Notes under the pieces: model-generated
What the model was told of the DNA's origin: nothing
The model's database searches: none
What the model saw: only the letters and a program-made list of their open reading frames with translations
Origin: Flavonifractor sp. AGMB03687
GTDB taxonomy: Bacteria > Bacillota > Clostridia > Oscillospirales > Oscillospiraceae
NCBI RefSeq assembly: GCF_017811815.1
Contig: NZ_JADKZI010000001.1
Location: 248,001-312,000 of the forward strand
Length of the DNA: 64,000 nucleotides
Reading direction: 5' to 3'
Shown: one piece after another, positions 7,354 through 15,630 of the stretch
How positions within the stretch are numbered: position 1 is the first letter of the stretch
Layout: each line of letters begins with the position of its first letter
Made by a program: the position numbers and the translations under genes

Positions 7354-9615
7354 TCATGCGGAGAGGGACCGGCGGACCGGCAGCCCGGCATCAGGTCGGA
7401 ACCACACCGTCTCCTTCCCAAGTTTGGTACGGATAACGCCGCCGGCATCCAGCATCTGTTTGAATTTGGGCAGCTTCAGCAGGTCCTTCCAGGCGGAGGG
7501 GGTGATATCCAAAAGCTTCCGCAGCTCAGAACTACGAACAGGCATGCCGTCCCAGCTGTCCAGAAACTCCTTCATTTTGGCGTAGGCTGTGGGCTTTCCG
7601 CCATAAGTCTGGGTATTTTCCCGGGCGGCTGTGATGCAGGCGGGAAGATCGGTGTAAGTCTCAACGCGGCAGCCGGGGAACCGCGGCCTCAGCAGCCGCC
7701 ATACTTCGGCAGGCGGTGCAAAGAGGAAGATGTGGATCTCCTCCGTGCAGTCAGGGTCACGCAGCGCACAGCGGAAGATCTCCTGCTCCAGCCGGGCGGC
7801 CAGGTGCCGGCTTTCATACTCGACCAGCATAGGAACATCCCGCAGTGCATTTTTCCAAGTTTTCTGGGAGCGGATCATCATGCTGCAGACCGACTCCAGC
7901 TGTTCCTGGAATCCATGCCCTTGCCAGGCGGCGTAGCAGTGGTCCAGATAGATATCCGGGTTGAGTCGAGGATAGCCCAGCAGGATGACATTTGTGCAGG
8001 TGCGAAAGGCATTACTGCCGTTGGTGCCGCCGAAATAGGGGACTGTCGGGGAAGTCTGGTCCGGCATCAGGAGGATATGCTTCATGGCGCCAGAGCTGAG
8101 GTGCTGAGCGAAGAAGAGGCTTTGCTCCTTATAGGTGACAAGGAAGGTCTCTCCCGGGAATTGCCGGATGAGTTCCTCGATCAGATCGGACAGGCCTTGA
8201 AGAAGCCAGTTCTTCTGCATAGCGGATTTGGACACGTTGAGCTTTGGGTGGTCGTAGATGTGGAATACCACATGATCCATGGTGCGAGGTGGTGCGGGGT
8301 CGAGAAATCGCAGCGAGGGATGGTGACGATAATCCCCGTCCACCTCTGCGGTAGCATCGAATATCAGGACCTGATGTTGGTCCAGGCAGGCCATACCGTC
8401 GGTAGAGGTGGACAGCTGGAAGCCGCATATCTTAGAGAAGAGACAGGTCTCTCCTGCGTGCAGGCCGGCCATGACGGGGAGACTACCCTGCAGCTCCCGA
8501 TTCCCGCTGCCAAGATAACGGAGCATCTGGTGCTGCATCTGAGCAAATCCGACGGGGTCACGCTCCTGCAGCGTGGCAAATCCGGCCAACTGGTCTACCG
8601 GTGGCTGGTTTGGAAACTGGAGCACCGAGCTCTGTCTGAGCTGTTGGAATGGCCGCTCCACCAGGAAGCGCAGTTTCTTTTGCAGGCTGCTCACATGGCG
8701 GTCGCTTATCTGCCGCCCGGAGGTCAGCGACTCCAGCCGGGTGGACAGGCTATTGATGTCCGTCTGATCGAGAGAGAACAGCTGGAACAGCTCCGGCTTC
8801 TCGTCAAAGATGACCAGGCGTCGGTGTACCTGGCTTCCATCGGGCAGGGTGCGCAGCAGCAGTTGGTCCAATGCGCCGGACTGGCGCAGCCGACAGAATC
8901 GGGCCTGGGTGGCCCCCAGCAAATATGTAAAATCACCCTCCTCCTGCTGGAGAAGCAGCGGACACTGATCGGCGTAAGAACAGGACTTTCCCGGGCAGTC
9001 CAGTACGTCCTGGATCTGGGGATTGCAGCACAGTCCCCGAGCTTTGCCTGATAACGTGAGACTCTGGAGAGACAGCATGGGCATATCAGCGTCAGAGGGA
9101 CATGCTTGGTTGACCCGCTCAGTGATGGCATTGAGATCGGCCACCTTCTGGAGAACCAGCAGCACCCCGCCGAAGGTATGGGCCAGAGGATCATTGCTGG
9201 TGTACAGCTTTGCCATGACCAGAAGAAAGGCCAGGATCCAGGTGGATTTCCCATAGCCCGCTCGGGCAGGGATGATCTGGATGGTGGGTCCGTCCACTGA
9301 CATGATCTCGCGGGTGCAGTGCTTCCAGTAGGAGACGTCCAGTCCGGGCTGGAGTTGCTGGAGCTGTTTGACCACCAGAGAGACCAGGCGATGGACGGAG
9401 GGATCGGGAAGAGCCTGAAAGCCCTCCCTGGGATCTGGGCAAGTTGAATGCAGGTGTTGGAACTGGTCCGGTGGAAGATGAGGCTTAACTGCCTCCTGTG
9501 GGGGGTTCAAGTCCATTGCGGAAGGGGGTGCAGCGGCACCCCTTTCTTTTTTTGCCAGGGAGCGCAAGAGAGTGGTATGCTGATTTTTGTGATTTTCTTT
9601 TGACATATGGTTCAT
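7354..9615 (-). CDS. Large P-loop ATPase/helicase-like protein of the element
   Basis: About 753 residues. A Walker A-type loop (IIPARAGYGKSTW, near residue 120) is followed about 180 residues later by VIFDEKPE, a Walker B-like DE. Late in the protein comes VPYFGGTNGSNAFRTCTNVILLGYPRLNP, similar to the motif V/VI region of superfamily 2 helicases. The C-terminus has a winged-helix look (VRSSELRKLLDITPSAWKDLLKLPKF). A cluster CNPQIQDVLDCPGKSCSYADQCPL could bind metal. It probably serves replication or mobilisation of the element. AAGGAGG lies three bases before ATG 9615 and twelve before ATG 9606. A GTG at 9732 overlaps the upstream stop, so the start is not settled. Confidence 0.6.
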   Translation of the reverse strand: MNHMSKENHKNQHTTLLRSLAKKERGAAAPPSAMDLNPPQEAVKPHLPPDQFQHLHSTCPDPREGFQALPDPSVHRLVSLVVKQLQQLQPGLDVSYWKHCTREIMSVDGPTIQIIPARAGYGKSTWILAFLLVMAKLYTSNDPLAHTFGGVLLVLQKVADLNAITERVNQACPSDADMPMLSLQSLTLSGKARGLCCNPQIQDVLDCPGKSCSYADQCPLLLQQEEGDFTYLLGATQARFCRLRQSGALDQLLLRTLPDGSQVHRRLVIFDEKPELFQLFSLDQTDINSLSTRLESLTSGRQISDRHVSSLQKKLRFLVERPFQQLRQSSVLQFPNQPPVDQLAGFATLQERDPVGFAQMQHQMLRYLGSGNRELQGSLPVMAGLHAGETCLFSKICGFQLSTSTDGMACLDQHQVLIFDATAEVDGDYRHHPSLRFLDPAPPRTMDHVVFHIYDHPKLNVSKSAMQKNWLLQGLSDLIEELIRQFPGETFLVTYKEQSLFFAQHLSSGAMKHILLMPDQTSPTVPYFGGTNGSNAFRTCTNVILLGYPRLNPDIYLDHCYAAWQGHGFQEQLESVCSMMIRSQKTWKNALRDVPMLVEYESRHLAARLEQEIFRCALRDPDCTEEIHIFLFAPPAEVWRLLRPRFPGCRVETYTDLPACITAARENTQTYGGKPTAYAKMKEFLDSWDGMPVRSSELRKLLDITPSAWKDLLKLPKFKQMLDAGGVIRTKLGKETVWFRPDAGLPVRRSLSA

Positions 9616-9728
9616 ATTCCTCCTTGTGAGCGTAAGAATCAGAATAAAATCATTGCAATAGAATGGCAAGTTCGTGGGCAACACATCTTGCCGGGCAGCA
9701 ATGCACGTTGCCCGCGTTTTTGCCACGA

Positions 9729-11231
9729 TCACGAGCCTCTGAGTACGTCGGCTGGGATCGCGATCACGTAGGTGGAGTCGCGTTTTCCGGTGCCATAGAG
9801 GTCGAAGCGGTATCGGGCGCCGGAGCTGGGTTTCTTGATAAACTCTTCATCCACCAGGATCCGTTGAAGGTCCCGGATCCAGCTCTTCTGAGAAAAGAAG
9901 GCCGTGTCCACATCAGGGAGCGCCCGAAGTGCTTTCCGATAGGCGGTCGCCCATTTCGCTTCCGGGATTACCCAATAGAGGACCCCGGAGATCTTGCGCC
10001 AGGCGCCCAGATGCTTGTCCGACTCTCGATAGGGCTCGTCCAGTTCTGTGATGGAGGTGGACTTGGACAGGTGCCGCATGGTCTCCAGAAAGACCGCTGA
10101 GTCTTCCGCGTGCCGTACCGGAAGTTCGGGTACCGGATCGGGATCATAGACATCCTTGACAGCTTTGCGGTAATCTGCCGCTTCGTCGCTGGTGAGCAGA
10201 TCACATTCCTCGAGCGTGTCGAGGAATGCGAGCAGCAGTTGGTAGCGGATGGCCCGATTGAGCTTCTTGGGATCGAGGACTACAGAGATGTAACGGCTGT
10301 CCACAGGGCCAAAGGATGCCTTGGCGGCCTGAATGATCCTTCTGGCCCTGTGTTTTTTGCATGACCATGTCCACCCATCCAGTGCCCAAGCTACGATATC
10401 TCGATGGCTGCGCAGGGCTTCCAGGATGGAGGGGTCGCAGGCCTGGAGCGCCGAGGAGCTGATCCTGTGACCGTGCAGGTCACAGCTGCCGCAGTTGAGA
10501 AGGATGAGCCCTGAATGCTCCAGGTAGGGAATGGAATCTCGCAGTTGTGCGCTGCTGGCGCCGACTACGAGAGCCACCGAGTCGGTGTATGGGTAGGGCA
10601 GACGGATGGGCTTGAGTCCCTCCTGCCTTACGCGGAGCTTCAGAGAGGTGAAGTCCTGGATCCTGTGAGGAATAGCCAGGGAACTGGTGCGGAAGTCCAG
10701 GACGGCTTTCCGGCGGATGTGTGCCCGCCGCTTGTGCCGCCACTTCTTGCAGTTGACTGCTGCGCGCACGATTGCACGGAGGCAGTCCTCCACCAGCGGA
10801 GCGGTAGAGTTGATGGACAGGACGGGATGATAATCAGGCTCCACAGCACGCAGGGCAGAGCACCACGTACCGCCCAGAAGGGTAGCGACCAGATCCCAGC
10901 CGGCTTCAGGGTTTTGAAACAGGCTTCCAACGGAGAGCAGCGTGAGGGCCCCCTCCCTAAATACCGCGGCGGGCGGGGAACACTCGCTGCCGAATTCGTC
11001 CAGGCAAGGCTTGCAGTTGGGCACCTTCTCTGGAACGCGGCCGCAGGAAACCACGCCTGCGGATTTCAGATAGCGGGACAGCGCCTTCTTCCGGGCGGCT
11101 TCATTGAGGTCCCGGAACCCGGGAATAGTACCGATCAGATGCTGCTCAGTCAGGGGGGTATAGGTCTTGGACTCGGAGTTGTAGGTGTAGTAGGGGGAGT
11201 AGAATCTGTTGTTGATGTGTAGGATCGTCAT
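9729..11231 (-). CDS. Large hypothetical element protein, possibly replication-linked
   Basis: A 500-residue protein that I cannot assign to a family. Visible features are a basic segment (KKWRHKRRAHIRRKAVLDFRTSS), paired cysteines (CGRVPEKVPNCKPC and LNCGSCDLHGH), and a C-terminal region (WIRDLQRILVDEEFIKKPSSGARYRFDLYGTGKRDS) that resembles the DNA-binding tail of phage or plasmid primases. The start at 11231 has a GGGAG site nine bases upstream. The stop overlaps a GTG in the next gene's frame (GTGA), so it probably forms an operon with the helicase-like protein. A replication-initiator role is a guess from context. Confidence 0.5.
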   Translation of the reverse strand: MTILHINNRFYSPYYTYNSESKTYTPLTEQHLIGTIPGFRDLNEAARKKALSRYLKSAGVVSCGRVPEKVPNCKPCLDEFGSECSPPAAVFREGALTLLSVGSLFQNPEAGWDLVATLLGGTWCSALRAVEPDYHPVLSINSTAPLVEDCLRAIVRAAVNCKKWRHKRRAHIRRKAVLDFRTSSLAIPHRIQDFTSLKLRVRQEGLKPIRLPYPYTDSVALVVGASSAQLRDSIPYLEHSGLILLNCGSCDLHGHRISSSALQACDPSILEALRSHRDIVAWALDGWTWSCKKHRARRIIQAAKASFGPVDSRYISVVLDPKKLNRAIRYQLLLAFLDTLEECDLLTSDEAADYRKAVKDVYDPDPVPELPVRHAEDSAVFLETMRHLSKSTSITELDEPYRESDKHLGAWRKISGVLYWVIPEAKWATAYRKALRALPDVDTAFFSQKSWIRDLQRILVDEEFIKKPSSGARYRFDLYGTGKRDSTYVIAIPADVLRGS

Positions 11232-11300
11232 GGGTGATGGCTCCCTTCGTATGATCATTGCCGGCATCGATAGCATAACGCATGACGAGTTATCTGACAA

Positions 11301-11642
11301 GTAATTTATAACTTTTAGCGGTTATAAGATAATTTATATTTGGTTGATAATATATTAACTGAACTTTTTACTTGAAATTTAAAAAATGCGGTGAAGGGAG
11401 AGATTACATATAAACTATAAAACACTAATTCATTATAGTGGTTAGTAAATATTTACAGTTTTGATAGAGATGTGTTATATCAGGGGGCGGGTAGCACTAT
11501 TTTAATCTTGCTTTCTATTTGCAAATCCTAGTATCATAGAACTGAAGGAAGAACTCCTGGAGCCTAAGGTTACACTAAAATCGTCACTATGACGAGGTAA
11601 TATATGTAAATTTATATATTATACAGGAAAAGAAGGGTTATA
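11301..11642. other. AT-rich intergenic region between divergent genes
   Basis: About 340 bases, strongly AT-rich, between the divergent genes at 11231 and 11643. It must hold both promoters and could hold an element origin. I see no clear promoter pair, iteron or long palindrome here. Confidence 0.5.
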
Positions 11643-13367
11643 ATGTCATTGCCTCCTAATGTGAAAACCTTACTGGAAAAGAACGTACACGAGGACAAAC
11701 CATGCCATATTAGATTGACTCCCAGGGTGGGTGCGTATGATAAGGAAATCGAAGTTCTAATAGAGGAGATTAAAAAAGGAGCAAAAGAAAGTTATAAGTT
11801 GCTTCCTAATGGAGAAGCAAACCGCATTCTTAATTATTGGAACCAATTCCATAAGCAGTTTGACTATGCGTCATTTGAGACGTTCTACATCAAAAATATC
11901 TTTTGTAGAAGTCATCATATGCTTGATATCAAAAAGGAGGTGTTTTTGACCTTGATTGCTGACCGTACGTTCCTGTTCATGGAGTATAATCAGCACAGTA
12001 CAAATGAGAAGTATCCTACATTGCTCAACGTATGCCAGAACCATGTTTTGTCTGAATGTGAGGAGCAGGCTAATTATATCCGCGATAATGGATTTGCGCC
12101 CACAACTGCTCACAGGGCTTCCTATGAACGCCTACTGGAGAACAGACGCAAACTGAAGGAAGCCATAGAGCGCAGGAAAGAACATATAAAACGCTGGAAG
12201 AGCAACGAGGCTCTGGATAAGCAGGATTTTTCCATAGATTTTGGCAAAACAAAGCGAATAGGTAGAAGAACCAAGGATACGACGATTGAAAACCTATCGC
12301 GTTTGTTCTACGCTTATCTAAAGGCGATGGTTGATCGCGGTTACCGATATGAGTACAAAAAATATGCATCGAGCGAAGAAAACGCCGACCAAAAGAGTGT
12401 AGCAAAAGCCTGTGCGGAGGATGAGTGGATCAGAGAAATAGGTTTGGTCCATCAAAAACTAGTTAAACTAAACGCGAGCGGGACTGCACTGAACCCAGCC
12501 ATCGTATACTTCGATCTCTTTGCAAATTACACTAGTAAATTGGCAAAGCATAAATTAACCAAATACAAATTTCGGATGCCTAGCCCAAATAAACGTGCAG
12601 AGGATCGCCGGGTACCTCTTACCATATCTAGAAAAATCGAATGTCAGATTATCCTTTATGACTATCTGCTGGATCTATTCTTTCCTAATGGTGATAGCAG
12701 TGAGCGGGCCTACGCAAAATATGAGTTCTATGCAGCTACCCATTATCAATGGTATATGCACTATCAATTACCTGAGAAACCAAAACAGAGAATAAGCTCC
12801 AGTGAGAAACAAGACTCTGAGGCAATCCAAGAGCTGCCCAATTTTCATCTGCTGCCTGACCTGGAGGACGGCGTGGATGAGCTGGGTCATCTGATACGCC
12901 GTAACATAGAATTATGCTTACCCAACGGATATGAGTGGCTTGCGACAGACCCGTTGAACGCAAGGTATTATGATAATATTCATACTAAAACGCTTCTGCT
13001 TGAGGAGGCATGTTTGCGCCTTCCATCCCAGAGAATGATCACAAAGGTGCGCAATTACATAAAAGAGATCCAAGGAAGCCGAAATCTGTTGGAGGAGTAT
13101 GCAAGAATAGAAGCAGATCCTCGGAAGGTGATCCAGCTTTTAAATCCGATATGTCAGGAGAAGGAGTTTTATTTCTACTCTGAAATAGCATTGAGCGAAT
13201 ATGCTCCCATCAGTGCTGATAGAAGAGTGGAGTATACGAGACTGATCCTGGAGCATGAGTTGAGAGCACAACTCAATGAAGCAGCTCACAGAGAGCTGTT
13301 TCATGTTGCGCATAGATATTTTGCAAAGTTGTTTGTGACAAAAGATCCATTTGGAATAAGCGAGTAG
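11643..13367 (+). CDS. Orphan hypothetical protein, 574 aa
   Basis: A long, well-formed gene with an AGAAGGG site just before its ATG. The protein is rich in charged and aromatic residues and appears largely alpha-helical, with no signal peptide or membrane span. Stretches such as RLLENRRKLKEAIERRKEHIKRWKSNEALDKQ suggest coiled coil. I do not recognise a domain. It is clearly more AT-rich than the integrase module and faces away from it, as a cargo gene of separate origin would. Mobile elements of this kind often carry defence genes at such positions, but the sequence itself gives no functional clue. Confidence 0.6.
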   Translation: MSLPPNVKTLLEKNVHEDKPCHIRLTPRVGAYDKEIEVLIEEIKKGAKESYKLLPNGEANRILNYWNQFHKQFDYASFETFYIKNIFCRSHHMLDIKKEVFLTLIADRTFLFMEYNQHSTNEKYPTLLNVCQNHVLSECEEQANYIRDNGFAPTTAHRASYERLLENRRKLKEAIERRKEHIKRWKSNEALDKQDFSIDFGKTKRIGRRTKDTTIENLSRLFYAYLKAMVDRGYRYEYKKYASSEENADQKSVAKACAEDEWIREIGLVHQKLVKLNASGTALNPAIVYFDLFANYTSKLAKHKLTKYKFRMPSPNKRAEDRRVPLTISRKIECQIILYDYLLDLFFPNGDSSERAYAKYEFYAATHYQWYMHYQLPEKPKQRISSSEKQDSEAIQELPNFHLLPDLEDGVDELGHLIRRNIELCLPNGYEWLATDPLNARYYDNIHTKTLLLEEACLRLPSQRMITKVRNYIKEIQGSRNLLEEYARIEADPRKVIQLLNPICQEKEFYFYSEIALSEYAPISADRRVEYTRLILEHELRAQLNEAAHRELFHVAHRYFAKLFVTKDPFGISE

Positions 13368-13381
13368 GGGGAATGGCATCA

Positions 13382-13426
13382 GGGGGGAATCTTTAAGCCT
13401 CCATTTATTTATAGAGGATTCCCCCC
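13382..13426. repeat. 10-bp inverted repeat after the orphan gene
   Basis: GGGGGGAATC (13382-13391) pairs with GATTCCCCCC (13417-13426). An inner CCTC/GAGG can extend it. It follows the orphan gene but has no U-tract, so a terminator role is uncertain. Confidence 0.6.
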
Positions 13427-13437
13427 CTATATAAAAT

Positions 13438-13482
13438 GCACCCATACCAACGGCTCTCTATGGGAGCCGTTGGTATGGGTGC
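13438..13482. repeat. Perfect 19-bp hairpin
   Basis: GCACCCATACCAACGGCTC (13438-13456) pairs exactly with 13464-13482 across a 7-base loop. It is not followed by a T-run on either strand. It is the second of three stem structures in this gene-free stretch. Confidence 0.8.
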
Positions 13483-13503
13483 GGAAAATCTCTGATTCAC
13501 GAG

Positions 13504-13579
13504 CATCGGACGAAAAGGGATGGACTTGCTGAAGGCTCGCGAGAGACTGAAAAGCAAGTTCCAGAACTTTCGTCCGATG
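13504..13579. ncRNA. Nested stem structure, candidate structured RNA
   Basis: CATCGGACGAAA (13504-13515) pairs with TTTCGTCCGATG (13568-13579). Inside it, GGACTTGCT (13522-13530) pairs with AGCAAGTTCC (13553-13562) with one bulge. GTCCGATG recurs at 13608-13615. The nested pairing suggests an RNA element or an inactivated mobile repeat. Strand and function are unknown. Confidence 0.35.
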
Positions 13580-13723
13580 TGAGGTTTCAGTAAGGACATA
13601 CGTTTTTGTCCGATGCGCAGTGAATCTTATTTGACACAAGAGAGGGCACTTCCCCCGTCGAAATGAGACCCTTTGAAGAGACTATACTATTTTTTAGAGA
13701 ACTACCACAGACGAAAGCATACT

Positions 13724-13813
13724 TCAGCGATCTTTATAACGTTGCTGGATCTCCTGGACGATTTGCCGAATTTCTTCCCATTGCTCGGCGGTAAACTGAT
13801 AGCGGCCGCACAT
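13724..13813 (-). pseudogene. yedK: SRAP (SOS response-associated peptidase) gene, truncated
   Basis: A 29-codon reading frame begins MCGRYQFTAEQWEEIRQIVQEIQQRY and then stops. The MCGRY-x-F start, with its catalytic Cys2, is the signature of the SRAP/HMCES/YedK family, which shields abasic sites in single-stranded DNA and is normally about 200 residues long. Everything after the first helix is missing, so this is a 5' remnant. It is divergent from the LexA-boxed Y-family polymerase, the expected neighbourhood for an SOS gene. The break falls near the stem-loop region at 13381-13615. Confidence 0.75.
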
Positions 13814-13928
13814 ATCCTGCACCTCATTCTCTCAAAATTAATCTCCTACCGCAAGGGATAGTATACCACGAACTGCTGTCCCATCAGAAGGACTTTGTAT
13901 CCGCCACAAATTCCCTCTTGCCATTTAA

Positions 13929-13940
13929 GAACATTCGTTC
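13929..13940. promoter_or_regulatory. LexA (SOS) box
   Basis: GAACATTCGTTC matches the Firmicutes LexA/DinR core GAAC-N4-GTTC exactly. It lies 26 bases upstream of the polymerase start at 13967 and between that gene and the truncated SRAP gene, where it could have controlled both. Confidence 0.8.
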
Positions 13941-13966
13941 TAGTCTATAGACAAGAGGTGATGGAT

Positions 13967-15214
13967 ATGGGGCGGCACATTCTGCACGTGGATCAAAACT
14001 GTTTTTACGCCTCGGTAGAGATGCAGCGCCACCCGGAGCTGCGGAACAAGCCTCTGGCGGTATGCGGCAGCCAGGAGGAGCGGCACGGCATTGTGCTGGC
14101 CGCCAACTATATCGCCAAGCCTTACGGCGTCAAGACCGGTATGGCAGTCTGGCAGGCCAGGCAGCGCTGCCCCCATCTGGAAATCCTGCCCCCGGATATG
14201 GGGGAATATATCCGCTTCAGCCAGATGGCACGGGAAATTTATGAGGACTACACCGACCAGATCGAGCCCTTTGGCCTGGATGAAAACTGGCTTGACGTCA
14301 CCGGCAGCGTAGGGATGTTTGGCTCCCCCATGACCATTGCCAGAGAAATCAGCGACCGGATGAAGTTTGAGCTGGGCATCACCTGCAGCATCGGAGTGGC
14401 AGACAACAAGATCACCGCCAAGCTGGGCAGCGACTACAAAAAGCCGGACGCCATCACCCGCATTGAGCGGGACAACTACCAGGAGATGGTCTACCCCCTG
14501 CCGGTGGAGGATCTGCTCTATGTAGGACCGGCCACCAGCAAGAAGCTGCGGGGGCTGGGGATCAGCACCATCGGGCGGCTGGCCCAGACTCCTCTGGACA
14601 CCCTGACCAGGAAGCTGGGCAAGATGGGGACGGTACTCCAGACCTTTGCTCTTGGGCTGGACCCCTCTCCCGTCCAGAAAAACAGCCACATCCCCAACAT
14701 CAAGTCGGTGGGCAACAGCGCCACCACGCCCCGGGACATGACCTGTGACAGCGACGTGGAGCTGATGCTCCTGCTGCTGGCGGAGAGCGTGGCTTCCCGG
14801 ATGCGGGAGCTGGCCAGCCGATGCACGGTGGTGGAGGTCTATGTCCGGGACATAGAATTAAACTCTTTCTGCCGGCAGCGGAAGCTGGAGGTGCCCACCT
14901 GCTCCAGTGACGAGATTGCCCGGACGGCCTGCGACCTGTTCCGCCAAAACTACCGCTGGGTGCGTCCCCTGCGCAGCATTGGCGTCCGGGGCGCCGGGCT
15001 GGTGGAAACCACAGCGGGCACCCAGCTCTCCCTCTACCCGGAGGAGACTCGCCGGGACAAATGGGAGCGGATTGATGCGGCGGTGGACCGTCTGCGGCAG
15101 CGGTACGGCTACCGGAGCATCCAGCGGGCCAGGCTGTTTACCGACCCCCTGCTGGGGGCCATCAATCCCAAGGACGATCACACCGTGCATCCGGTCGGTT
15201 ATTTTGGAGGATAA
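13967..15214 (+). CDS. Y-family DNA polymerase (Pol IV/UmuC-type)
   Basis: A 415-residue error-prone translesion polymerase. The palm begins HILHVDQNCFYASVEM, with the first catalytic Asp. The second acidic pair is in FGLDENWLDVTGS, a variant of the usual S-I-D-E. ITCSIGVADNKITAKLGSDYKKPDAIT is the conserved finger/palm signature. A helix-hairpin-helix thumb and little-finger domain follow. ATG 13967 is preferred to 13961 because AGAGG then has normal spacing. A LexA box lies just upstream, so DNA-damage induction is likely. An 81-codon gene follows after 4 bases, a pairing seen with mobile-element UmuC homologues. Confidence 0.9.
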   Translation: MGRHILHVDQNCFYASVEMQRHPELRNKPLAVCGSQEERHGIVLAANYIAKPYGVKTGMAVWQARQRCPHLEILPPDMGEYIRFSQMAREIYEDYTDQIEPFGLDENWLDVTGSVGMFGSPMTIAREISDRMKFELGITCSIGVADNKITAKLGSDYKKPDAITRIERDNYQEMVYPLPVEDLLYVGPATSKKLRGLGISTIGRLAQTPLDTLTRKLGKMGTVLQTFALGLDPSPVQKNSHIPNIKSVGNSATTPRDMTCDSDVELMLLLLAESVASRMRELASRCTVVEVYVRDIELNSFCRQRKLEVPTCSSDEIARTACDLFRQNYRWVRPLRSIGVRGAGLVETTAGTQLSLYPEETRRDKWERIDAAVDRLRQRYGYRSIQRARLFTDPLLGAINPKDDHTVHPVGYFGG

Positions 15215-15218
15215 GCAA

Positions 15219-15464
15219 ATGGAAGAACGGGAAAAGCGCTATGTGCCGGTAATCGTCCGGTTTGAGGCCGACGGCAAACTGCGTCCTCTGGAGATCCAGT
15301 TCGACGAGGCACACCGCTACCCGGTAGACAAGATTCTGGACGTCCGCCGGGCAGCCTGTCAGAGTGTGGGCGGCGTAGGGGATCGCTATACCTGCCGCAT
15401 CCAGGGGAAGGAGTCCTATCTGTGGTTTGAAAAGGGCCGCTGGTTTGTGGCAGCCAAGCGATAG
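15219..15464 (+). CDS. Small protein paired with the Y-family polymerase
   Basis: An 81-residue protein (KRYVPVIVRFEADGKLRPLEIQFDEAHRYPVDKILDVRRAA...YTCRIQGKESYLWFEKGRWFVAAKR). It is mostly beta-strand in appearance, with a basic C-terminus that could contact nucleic acid. TTTGGAGG gives a ribosome site and the gene starts 4 bases after the polymerase stop, so it should be induced with it. I know such small proteins as neighbours of UmuC-like genes in Clostridia, but no function is established. Confidence 0.75.
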   Translation: MEEREKRYVPVIVRFEADGKLRPLEIQFDEAHRYPVDKILDVRRAACQSVGGVGDRYTCRIQGKESYLWFEKGRWFVAAKR

Positions 15465-15580
15465 CACAGGCAGGATGGTGGCAAAAAATGATTCCATATG
15501 ACCCACCAGCCATATACTTTTTATGATTCAATACTTTTGGGATTTATAATACAAAAACTATCGAAATCTTTTGATTTTGT

Positions 15581-15617
15581 GGGTGGGATAAATGCGCTAT
15601 ACGCATTTATCCCACCC
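15581..15617. terminator. Bidirectional terminator between convergent genes
   Basis: A 16-bp perfect stem GGGTGGGATAAATGCG with a 5-base loop, between the polymerase operon and the convergent amidotransferase gene. The minus-strand side is followed by an A/T-rich tract; termination on the plus strand looks weaker. Confidence 0.7.
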
Positions 15618-15630
15618 ATAAAGCCGGATG

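Noticed and set aside
13405-13639. Minus-strand frames of 64 and 70 codons over the stem array
   Set aside because: They run through the perfect inverted repeats and have no ribosome sites, so the coding appearance is a by-product of the palindromes.
13381-13640. Stem array considered as a retron or group II intron
   Set aside because: There is no reverse transcriptase gene nearby and no recognisable domain V-like hairpin.
15541-15617. Stem before the amidotransferase stop considered as a riboswitch
   Set aside because: It lies between two convergent gene ends and is a single perfect stem, which fits a terminator.
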